A DNA stretch of 7,445 bases from Chloroflexota bacterium (GTDB taxonomy: Bacteria > Chloroflexota > UBA6077), in contig JAJYKO010000230.1 of the NCBI GenBank assembly GCA_021788565.1, forward strand, positions 1-7,445, given 5' to 3'. Positions 1 through 5,663 of this stretch are shown one piece after another. The translations under genes and the position numbers were made by a program. Position 1 is the first letter of the stretch, and each line of letters starts with the position of its first letter. Under the pieces are notes generated by a model that did not search any database, had not been told where the DNA came from, and was given only the letters and a program-made list of their open reading frames with translations.

Positions 1-1594
1 CGAAGTTCAGCAGGTGTCCAAAGGCATAGGAGTAACAGTAGAATCGGTAATGGACGAAATGCGGAATCGTAATCCACCCCCACCGATCCAGGTCGCCGAG
101 GATTACCGAATCGCCGTACAGCCGCCGGCTTTCCTCGGACCACATCGCCCCGTACTCCTCCGGTGTGACGACTCCCTCCGCCCGCCTTCGGTGTGCACGC
201 TGCTCCCACCTGGTGTACATGGCCTGACGGAAGATGGTGCCGATGGCATCCTCGATCATCCCACTCAGGATGTCCCGACGAATAGCCGTATCCGACTCCT
301 GCTCACGAAGATAGGTTGCCAGAAGGATCTCGCCGAAGACGCTGGCGACCTCGGCCATGGGAGTGGTCGGCGAGAAGTTCAGGGGCGTCTGTCGTCGGGA
401 CAGATAGAAATGCACGCCGTGACCCAGCTCGTGCGCCACCGTGAACACATCGTCCAGGCGACCGGTGAAACTGGTCAGTACGTACGGATGGTACGCCGGA
501 AGCAGCCCCGAGCAGAACGCCCCACCTCTCTTGCCGGGCCTGGGGGAGGCGTCGATCCACCGATTGGCGAAGAACTGCTCCGCGATCTCGGCCATTTGCG
601 GATGGAAACGACCGAAGGCCGAGAGAACCATCTCCCTCGCCTCGCCGAAACTGACTCGGCGCTCCTCCTTTTGGTACGGCGCCAGCACGTCATGATAGTG
701 GAAGTCGTCTTTCAGCCCAAGAACGGACGCCTTGAGCCTGTAGTACTCCTGAACGAGTCCATAGTGCGCCTCCACCGAGGAGAGCAGGACCTCGATCACC
801 CCTGGGGAAAGCTCATTGGACAGCGCCGTCGGCTCGATGGGGTCCGCATAGGAGCGCAGTTCGAGCCCGATTCTATGGTCCTGATACACCGTGTTGAAGA
901 TGTAATTGAGCACCTTGCTGTTGGCAGAGTACACGGTGTAGAGCGATTCACCAGCCCTGCGACGCAGGTCGCGGTCCGGCCTGGTGCGAAGGGCCCGTGC
1001 TTCCGCGTCTGTGAGCTGCTTCACATCGCCGTCGAGTTCCACCGGGAAGCGTAGGCTGCTGGTTACCTCCGTGTACAACTGGCTCCAGGCGGAAGCGCCG
1101 GTCAGCCGCATCTGAGCGACGATCCTCTCCTCCGGTTCGGAGAGGGTATGCGGCGCGAAGACTCGAAGGCTCTCCAGATGGTGCCGGTAGGGCGCCAGTT
1201 CGGCTGACCTCGCGAAACGTCCAAACGTCTCCTCGTCGAGTCGCTTCAACTCCACGTCGAAGAAGATCACCTTGTTGAAGATCTGAGTGGTAGCCTCTCT
1301 GGTCCTTACGACGAGCGCCTGCAGCCGCGGGTCCTGGGTCTGAGCAGCGAAGGCTAACGACGCATAACCGGCGGGCTTGTACGCGACGGTGGTAATCTCT
1401 TCCAGCTGCCGAAGTGCCTCCAAGAGCTGCGAAGGTGAGAGCGCAGCGATCCTTCCGCGGTAGGTTTCCGCGAAGGCATCGGCCACTTTGGCGGCCGTGG
1501 AGAGATCGGTCTCTATCCGCGGATCACTCGGACTCAGATAGAGATCGCCCAGGTCCCAGCAAATCCCCGTTCCGGTGTTTACGGTCTCGGACAA
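1..1594 (-). CDS. M3 family oligoendopeptidase (PepF-like), C-terminus cut off by window edge
   Basis: Zinc metallopeptidase of family M3 that should cleave short peptides in the cytoplasm; no signal peptide is visible. The minus-strand frame is open from a TTG start at 1594 to the window edge, giving about 531 residues of an expected ~600. The zinc motif HELGH lies at residues 388-392 (bases 433 to 419), and the third zinc ligand is probably Glu415 in MAEVAS. Upstream are the family-typical WDLGDLY near the N-terminus and KRGGAFCSG before the active site. Near the cut end is the conserved IPHFVHYRFYCYSYAFG segment, whose His and Tyr residues line the active site in M3 enzymes. TTG is preferred as start because a perfect AGGAGG lies 6 nt upstream and the protein begins where PepF/M3 relatives do. 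The gene is divergent from the pepF at 1765 and is an old paralogue, clearly different in sequence. The M3 assignment is firm; the substrate is unknown. Confidence 0.93.
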   Translation of the reverse strand, partial: MSETVNTGTGICWDLGDLYLSPSDPRIETDLSTAAKVADAFAETYRGRIAALSPSQLLEALRQLEEITTVAYKPAGYASLAFAAQTQDPRLQALVVRTREATTQIFNKVIFFDVELKRLDEETFGRFARSAELAPYRHHLESLRVFAPHTLSEPEERIVAQMRLTGASAWSQLYTEVTSSLRFPVELDGDVKQLTDAEARALRTRPDRDLRRRAGESLYTVYSANSKVLNYIFNTVYQDHRIGLELRSYADPIEPTALSNELSPGVIEVLLSSVEAHYGLVQEYYRLKASVLGLKDDFHYHDVLAPYQKEERRVSFGEAREMVLSAFGRFHPQMAEIAEQFFANRWIDASPRPGKRGGAFCSGLLPAYHPYVLTSFTGRLDDVFTVAHELGHGVHFYLSRRQTPLNFSPTTPMAEVASVFGEILLATYLREQESDTAIRRDILSGMIEDAIGTIFRQAMYTRWEQRAHRRRAEGVVTPEEYGAMWSEESRRLYGDSVILGDLDRWGWITIPHFVHYRFYCYSYAFGHLLNF

Positions 1595-1600
1595 AGGGTT

Positions 1601-1606
1601 CCTCCT
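1601..1606 (-). promoter_or_regulatory. Strong Shine-Dalgarno that fixes a TTG start
   Basis: On the minus strand AGGAGG is followed by the six bases AACCCT and then TTG at 1594. No ATG or GTG in frame has comparable spacing, so this site decides the start of the minus-strand M3 peptidase. Confidence 0.75.
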
Positions 1607-1693
1607 ACGCGGAACGACTCGCGACTGACCCTCCAGATGGCGCGAAAACCAGCTCGCGGAAGGCCGGACCGATTCGTGCCGAATCCTGTTTCA

Positions 1694-1702
1694 AGTATAA
1701 CA
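1694..1702 (-). promoter_or_regulatory. Candidate extended -10 for the minus-strand M3 peptidase
   Basis: Read on the minus strand this is TGTTATACT, which fits the extended -10 form TGnTATAAT with one mismatch. It would start transcription near 1687, leaving a leader of about 90 nt before the TTG. I see no good -35 at 16-18 bp, which extended -10 promoters can tolerate. The overlapping plus-strand TATAAC (1696-1701) means either strand could use this AT-rich patch. It is supported by pattern only. Confidence 0.4.
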
Positions 1703-1721
1703 GCAGCCGGGGTAGTGCTTC

Positions 1722-1730
1722 TGCTAAGAT
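1722..1730 (+). promoter_or_regulatory. Candidate extended -10 for pepF
   Basis: TGCTAAGAT resembles an extended -10 (TGn followed by TAnnAT). It would place the transcript start near 1737, about 28 nt before the GTG at 1765. No convincing -35 box was found, so this is weak. Confidence 0.25.
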
Positions 1731-1738
1731 GCAGGGAA

Positions 1739-1750
1739 AATCGGTCGATT
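1739..1750. promoter_or_regulatory. 12-bp inverted repeat AATCGGTCGATT, possible operator
   Basis: Perfect dyad AATCG-GT-CGATT lying between the candidate pepF -10 and the pepF RBS/GTG. Its 10-bp core ATCGGTCGAT recurs at 5189-5198 upstream of another gene. A repressor or other regulator binding here could affect pepF, but no regulator is identified and the repeat is short. Confidence 0.3.
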
Positions 1751-1764
1751 GACGAGGAACGTTA

Positions 1765-3561
1765 GTGACAACGAAGAAGCTACCTAAACGACACGAGTTG
1801 CCACAGGAAACCACGTGGAGCCTTGAGACGATCTACCCCAACGAAGGTGCCTGGGAAGCCGACTTCCAGTCCGTCAAGGAGGAGCTGCCGAAGCTCGAGT
1901 CCTTCGCCGGGAGCGTAGGGGATTCGCCAACTCAACTTCTATCCTGCCTGGAGTCGCGGGATGAGATCACCAAGACGATGGAGCAGCTGTTAGTCTACGC
2001 CCACATGCGCAAGGACGAGGACAACAGCAACAACTACTATCAAGCCCTGTACGATAGGGCAATGACCCTTGCCACCGAGGTTTCCAGCGCCTCCAGCTTC
2101 ATCACGCCGGAGATCCTCTCCATCCCGGAGGAGAAGCTGAACGGCTTCCTGGCCTCCGAGCCGAGACTGGAGCTGTACCGCCACTTTCTCGACGAGCTGA
2201 TTCGGCAGAGGGCGCACTTCCGGTCGGCGGAGGTCGAGATGCTGCTGGCCCAATCAGGCGAGGTAGCTCGAATCCCGCATGAAAGCTACAACATGCTGGC
2301 CCACGTCGACATGAAGTTCCCGACTGTCGTCGACGAGTCGGGCAGTTCGGTGGAACTGACTCAATCGCGCTACAATCAGCTCAGGGAGAGCTCGGACCGC
2401 GAGGTCCGGCGCGAGGCGTTCGAGGGGATCCATCAGACCTTCTACAATTTCAGAAATACCATCGCTTCTTCGCTGGCTGGCAGCGTGCGGGCGGACGTCT
2501 TCTACGCCCGCGCTCGCGGCTACTCCTCCGCGCTGGAAGCCGCACTCGGTCCCAACAATATACCGACGACGGTCTACCACAATCTGATAAATACCGTGGA
2601 TAGAAACCTCCCGAAACTGCACCGCTACATGCGGCTGCGAAAACGGCTGCTGGGTCTGGAGGAACTCCACCACTGGGACCTGTACGTACCGATGGTGCCG
2701 GACGTCCAGGTGGACATCCCATACGAGGAGGCTAACCGGATGGTGCAGGCGGCCCTAACGCCGTTGGGTCCTGAGTACCAGGCCGCCCTGAGCAAAGCCC
2801 TCACTTCGCGGTGGATCGACGTGTACGAGAACGAGGGGAAGAGCAGCGGGGCATACAGCGGGGGGTCATACACCACCAACCCATTCATCCTGATGAACTA
2901 TCAGTCGATGCTCACGGACGTGTTCACCCTGGTGCACGAGCTGGGTCACTCGATGCACTCCTTCTTCACGCGCACGACTCAGCCTTACATCTACGGCGAC
3001 TACACTATTTTTCTGGCTGAGGTCGCCTCGACCCTGAACGAGGCGCTCATGACGGAATATCTGTTGAAGGAGAGCACCGACCCCAGACTACGGGCCTATC
3101 TGGTAAACCAGTACCTGGAGCGTTTCCGTACCACCCTCTTCCGCCAGACCATGTTCGCCGAGTTCGAGTTGGAGATGCACAACCGGGCCGAGAGGGGGGA
3201 GCCGCTTACGCCGGATGAACTCTCGACCCTTTACCGGGAGTTGAACGTCAAGTACTACGCGCCGGAGGTGTTCCCAGACGAGGGCATCGCCATAGAATGG
3301 GCCCGAATACCCCACTTCTACTCGACGTATTACGTTTACCAGTACGCCACAGGAATCTCCGCGGCCGCCGCACTCGCCCAGCAGATCCTGCACGAGGGAG
3401 AACCAGCGGTCCAGAGGTACCTGCGTTTCCTCAAGAGCGGCTCTTCCAACTACTCCATCGATTTGCTGCGGGAGGCGGGCGTCGACGTAGCCTCGCCCGA
3501 GCCCGTACAGCAGGCCATGGACGTGTTCGATGGGTTGCTGGACGAGATGGAGAAACTGTAG
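1765..3561 (+). CDS. pepF: Oligoendopeptidase F (M3 family zinc peptidase)
   Basis: Cytoplasmic zinc endopeptidase that cuts short peptides (about 7-17 residues in characterised PepF) as a late step of protein turnover. It is full length at 598 aa, the usual size. An N-terminal helical region (about 1-200, including the Oligopep_M3_N-type segment around 115-185) is followed by the catalytic M3 domain (about 205-585). Zinc site: HELGH at 391-395 with Glu392 as the catalytic base, and Glu419 in FLAEVAS as the third ligand. SGAYSGGSY precedes the active site, and RIPHFYSTYYVYQYATG (514-530) is the family's C-terminal active-site segment. The start is GTG, with a GACGAGGA ribosome site 6 nt upstream. 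It is first in a run with the esterase (36 nt gap) and the DNA glycosylase. It is paralogous to, but well diverged from, the peptidase on the opposite strand. Confidence 0.96.
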   Translation: MTTKKLPKRHELPQETTWSLETIYPNEGAWEADFQSVKEELPKLESFAGSVGDSPTQLLSCLESRDEITKTMEQLLVYAHMRKDEDNSNNYYQALYDRAMTLATEVSSASSFITPEILSIPEEKLNGFLASEPRLELYRHFLDELIRQRAHFRSAEVEMLLAQSGEVARIPHESYNMLAHVDMKFPTVVDESGSSVELTQSRYNQLRESSDREVRREAFEGIHQTFYNFRNTIASSLAGSVRADVFYARARGYSSALEAALGPNNIPTTVYHNLINTVDRNLPKLHRYMRLRKRLLGLEELHHWDLYVPMVPDVQVDIPYEEANRMVQAALTPLGPEYQAALSKALTSRWIDVYENEGKSSGAYSGGSYTTNPFILMNYQSMLTDVFTLVHELGHSMHSFFTRTTQPYIYGDYTIFLAEVASTLNEALMTEYLLKESTDPRLRAYLVNQYLERFRTTLFRQTMFAEFELEMHNRAERGEPLTPDELSTLYRELNVKYYAPEVFPDEGIAIEWARIPHFYSTYYVYQYATGISAAAALAQQILHEGEPAVQRYLRFLKSGSSNYSIDLLREAGVDVASPEPVQQAMDVFDGLLDEMEKL

Positions 3562-3597
3562 TGTAGGGGGAGGTTCACGGAGAACAGGAGGTCCATC

Positions 3598-4542
3598 ATG
3601 CCTCTCGACCCACAGGTGAAGGCGTACCTAGAGGAAGTGGCCGCGGCCGGCCTTCCTCCTTATCACTCTCTGTCCCCGGAGGAGGCCCGCGAGGCGATGC
3701 TTGCGCGGTCCGCACGGTTTCTAGCGAACCCCGAGCAGGTCTCGACGGTCGAGATCCGGCGCATCGAGGGGCCCGGGGGCCCCCTGACGCTGCGGATCTA
3801 CGTCCCAGAGGGGACCCGCCCCCTCCCGGTTCTCGTTTACTTCCACGGCGGTGGTTGGGTTCAGGGTAGCCTGGACACGCACGACTCCCTCTGCCGCGCC
3901 CTGGCCAATGCCGGCGGCTGCATCGTCGCCTCCGTCGACTACCGGCTCGCTCCTGAACACAAGTTCCCCGCTCAGGTCGAGGATGCCTACGCCGCTACTC
4001 AGTGGGTTGCATCCAATGCAGCATCCTTCGGCGGCGACGCGGCTCAGCTGGCAGTCGGTGGCGACAGCGCCGGTGGTGCCATGGCTGCGACCGTCACCCT
4101 GATGGCTCGTGATCGTCGAGGAGCAATGCCGAGTTTCCAGCTGCTGTTCTACCCGGTGACCAACTACTCATTCGAGACAGCTTCCTACCAGCAGAACGGC
4201 AGCGGCTACATGCTCACTCGGGACGACATGGCCTGGTTCTGGCACCACTACCTGGCAGATGAAACGGATGGCCTGCACCCTTACGCGTCCCCGCTGCGAG
4301 CAACCGAGCTACAGGGATTGCCCCCTGCCCTCGTAATTACGGCGGAGTTCGATCCACTGCGCGATGAGGGTGAAGCGTACGCTGAGAGGCTGCGCCAGGC
4401 TGGGGTGCCGGTGGAACTCCTGAGATACGACGGCATGATCCACAACTTCGTCCGGATGTCCTCCGTTCTGGATCGCGGGAGGGAAGCAGTCCTGCGGGCA
4501 GGCCAGTCCCTCCACGAAGCGTTAGGACAGGGCACGAGGTGA
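3598..4542 (+). CDS. Alpha/beta hydrolase, hormone-sensitive-lipase (family IV) esterase
   Basis: Predicted cytoplasmic carboxylesterase of the HSL / bacterial family IV group, hydrolysing short-chain esters; the natural substrate is unknown. It is 314 aa, the normal length. The N-terminal ~60 residues form the helical cap. The oxyanion-hole motif HGGGW is at 83-87, and DYRLAPEHKFPA at 114-125 is a family hallmark. The nucleophile is Ser157 in GGDSAGG (154-160), the acid is Asp252 in FDPLRDE, and the base is His282 in DGMIHNF, so the catalytic triad is complete. There is no signal peptide. The start ATG has AGGAGG six bases upstream. It lies 36 nt after pepF and its stop overlaps the glycosylase start, which supports one transcript. 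Some annotations would call it acetylhydrolase or lipase; the fold and triad are clear, the specificity is not. Confidence 0.94.
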   Translation: MPLDPQVKAYLEEVAAAGLPPYHSLSPEEAREAMLARSARFLANPEQVSTVEIRRIEGPGGPLTLRIYVPEGTRPLPVLVYFHGGGWVQGSLDTHDSLCRALANAGGCIVASVDYRLAPEHKFPAQVEDAYAATQWVASNAASFGGDAAQLAVGGDSAGGAMAATVTLMARDRRGAMPSFQLLFYPVTNYSFETASYQQNGSGYMLTRDDMAWFWHHYLADETDGLHPYASPLRATELQGLPPALVITAEFDPLRDEGEAYAERLRQAGVPVELLRYDGMIHNFVRMSSVLDRGREAVLRAGQSLHEALGQGTR

Positions 4543-5114
4543 GTGTGCTCGAACACACCCTGCCGGACTACCTGGCCCCAAACCTGAGGCTCGTATTTGT
4601 TGGGATCAATCCCGGCCTCTATTCGGCGCGCGTGGGACACTACTTCGCTCGCCGCACCAATCGCTTCTGGCCGGCCTTCTCCCGGTCCATTCTCAGTGAA
4701 GGCGTCCGTAGAGGGCTAAGCAGGGAGGAGCTGGATTACGAAGATGATTCGTCCCTTCTCTCGTTTGGCATCGGCTTCACAGACGTGGTGAAGCGGCCGA
4801 CCGGCAATGCGGCGCAGCTTGATCCGCAAGACTACCGGATGGGAGCACCTCTCCTACTGGCCAAGCTAACGCGCTTCCAGCCTCTGGTGGCTTGCTTCCA
4901 CGGAGTCACGGGCTTCGGCGCCTTTGCCCGCCGTGCCCTCGGCGATGAAAGACGACGATGGGAGTTGGGACCACAGGAGCAACGGGTGGGGAAAACGCGA
5001 CTCTTCGTGGTCCCCAGCCCCAGTCCGGCCAACGCACACTTCACCCTGGATGACCAAAGTTCCTGGTACGACCGCCTGGCGGTCTTTCTAACGGAAATTG
5101 CAGGCGAAAACTGA
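4539..5114 (+). CDS. mug: Mismatch-specific (G:T/U) DNA glycosylase, TDG/Mug family
   Basis: Base-excision repair enzyme expected to remove uracil or thymine opposite guanine, the products of cytosine and 5-methylcytosine deamination. It is 191 aa, slightly longer than E. coli Mug. Motif I, LVFVGINPGLYSA, carries Asn24, the residue that positions the attacking water in Mug/TDG. It is followed by FARRTNRFWPAF (36-47), a GFTDVVKRPT motif (79-88) and a C-terminal VPSPSPANAHF loop (158-168), which corresponds to Mug's NPSG and TDG's serine-rich intercalating loop. The GTG at 4539 overlaps the esterase TGA (GTGA). An alternative GTG at 4545 has GAGG 5 nt upstream, so the true start may be two codons later. 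Translational coupling to the esterase is likely. The family assignment is strong; substrate preference (U versus T) is not readable. Confidence 0.92.
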   Translation: MSVLEHTLPDYLAPNLRLVFVGINPGLYSARVGHYFARRTNRFWPAFSRSILSEGVRRGLSREELDYEDDSSLLSFGIGFTDVVKRPTGNAAQLDPQDYRMGAPLLLAKLTRFQPLVACFHGVTGFGAFARRALGDERRRWELGPQEQRVGKTRLFVVPSPSPANAHFTLDDQSSWYDRLAVFLTEIAGEN

Positions 5115-5226
5115 GCAATTCGATAGATGTTCCGGTATCAGCTTGGCAACGTGCGCCGCTCCGCGGCACGATAATTGTCTATAGGGATATCGGTCGATGC
5201 ACCATAATTGAGCGGAGAGGTGCAAC
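5115..5226 (+). promoter_or_regulatory. Intergenic leader of the 78-aa gene with repeat ATAATTG
   Basis: This AT-richer stretch between two plus-strand genes probably carries a promoter for the small gene. Candidate pieces are TTGGCA (5143-5148) as -35 and GATAAT (5170-5175) as -10, but the 21-bp spacer is too long for a standard sigma-70 site. ATAATTG occurs twice (5171-5177 and 5204-5210). A small GC hairpin (GCCGC-TCC-GCGGC, 5155-5167) has no T tract. GGAGAGG at 5214-5220 is the RBS, 6 nt before the ATG. Confidence 0.35.
5189..5198. promoter_or_regulatory. Second copy of dyad ATCGGTCGAT, possible operator
   Basis: Inverted repeat ATCG-GT-CGAT, identical over 10 bp to the core of 1739-1750. 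It lies 28 nt before the ATG at 5227, in the same kind of position between a -10-like hexamer and the start codon as the copy upstream of pepF. A chance match cannot be excluded. Confidence 0.3.
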
Positions 5227-5463
5227 ATGGACAGGTGTGAATACTGCGAACTCTGGTGGGCCGAAGGCAATAACCCCCGGCTGACCTTTTACAAGCCCGC
5301 CGGCACCGAAACCGTGGCCATTGAAGAGGACAACAGCAAGGACGATGCTGATAGTTGGGACTCACTGGCAGGTGCCATAGTCCAGCTCGGACTCAGTGGC
5401 TGGGAGCTGGTGTCCGCCTCGCATCACGGGGCGGGGCTGTTTTTCAAGCGGTACCTCCAGTAG
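5227..5463 (+). CDS. Small DUF4177-like protein, 78 aa
   Basis: A small soluble protein of unknown function. Evidence that it is real: an ATG with GGAGAGG six bases upstream, a complete ORF, and a C-terminal half (about 44-77) with the pattern of DUF4177 proteins, a helix-forming segment (SLAGAIVQLGLSG), then GWELVSAS and a final FFKRYLQ strand. DUF4177 domains are tiny beta-alpha proteins without an assigned activity. The N-terminus is less typical: Cys4 and Cys7 form a CEYC pair in a very acidic, Trp-rich start (WW at 10-11), and an HH pair at 66-67 could join them in a metal site, which is speculation. There is no signal peptide or membrane segment. It is separated by 112 nt from the glycosylase and probably has its own promoter. 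Confidence 0.7.
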   Translation: MDRCEYCELWWAEGNNPRLTFYKPAGTETVAIEEDNSKDDADSWDSLAGAIVQLGLSGWELVSASHHGAGLFFKRYLQ

Positions 5464-5546
5464 CCAGCTTTTCTGGAGCAGAGGTGCTGGGTAGATCGCC
5501 CGCGACAGGGGATCAACCCGGGGCGACTCACAAGAGCGAACATGGC

Positions 5547-5576
5547 GGTTGGGTCGGGCACTTGCCCGACCCAACC
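5547..5576 (+). terminator. Perfect hairpin, probable terminator of the plus-strand genes
   Basis: GGTTGGGTCGGGCA, two bases CT, then the exact complement TGCCCGACCCAACC: 14-bp arms, or 13 bp with a four-base loop. It is followed on the plus strand by TTATTCTC, a modest T-rich tail. It lies 84 nt beyond the stop of the 78-aa gene in the convergent junction, where a terminator is expected. The T run is imperfect, so an extragenic palindromic repeat that also terminates is an alternative. Confidence 0.6.
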
Positions 5577-5603
5577 TTATTCTCAGGGTGTCTATCAACT
5601 CTT

Positions 5604-5663
5604 GTAGGGGCCGGCGGCCCGGCCGGCCCGTCTGGGTGGTGCGGCCCTACCGGCTCCCCCTAC
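5604..5663. repeat. GC-rich palindromic extragenic element between convergent genes
   Basis: The left arm GTAGGGGCCGG (5604-5614) can pair imperfectly with GCGGCCCTAC (5641-5650) or with CCGGCTCCCCCTAC (5650-5663). Inside is a hairpin with 8-bp arms GGGCCGGC / GCCGGCCC and a six-base loop (5608-5629). CCCTAC occurs three times on the right side (5645-5650, 5658-5663, 5663-5668). This has the look of dispersed GTAGGGGC-type palindromes seen between genes in Chloroflexota and other GC-rich genomes. It probably also helps stop transcription of the aminotransferase gene. Copy number elsewhere cannot be judged from this window. Confidence 0.5.

Noticed and set aside
14..1054. 346-codon open frame on the plus strand
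   Set aside because: It lies antisense to the M3 peptidase, whose protein has an intact zinc motif, family motifs and an RBS. The plus-strand frame has no recognisable motif and is typical of open antisense frames in GC-rich genes.
1414..1752. 112-codon plus-strand frame running into the divergent promoter region
   Set aside because: It is very basic and low in complexity, has no RBS of note, and is mostly antisense to the N-terminus of the M3 peptidase.
5155..5167. Small hairpin GCCGC-TCC-GCGGC after the glycosylase gene, considered as a terminator
   Set aside because: The stem is 5 bp and is followed by ACGATAATTG rather than a T run, so it is too weak to call.
5455..5478. Inverted repeat CTCCAG...CTGGAG around the stop of the 78-aa gene
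   Set aside because: It has only 6-bp arms with a 12-nt loop and no T tract; the hairpin at 5547-5576 is a much better terminator.
5496..5526. TCGCCC...GGGCGA nested inverted repeat, considered as a structured RNA
   Set aside because: The arms are short and there is no recognisable ncRNA or riboswitch consensus; GC-rich DNA gives many such pairs.
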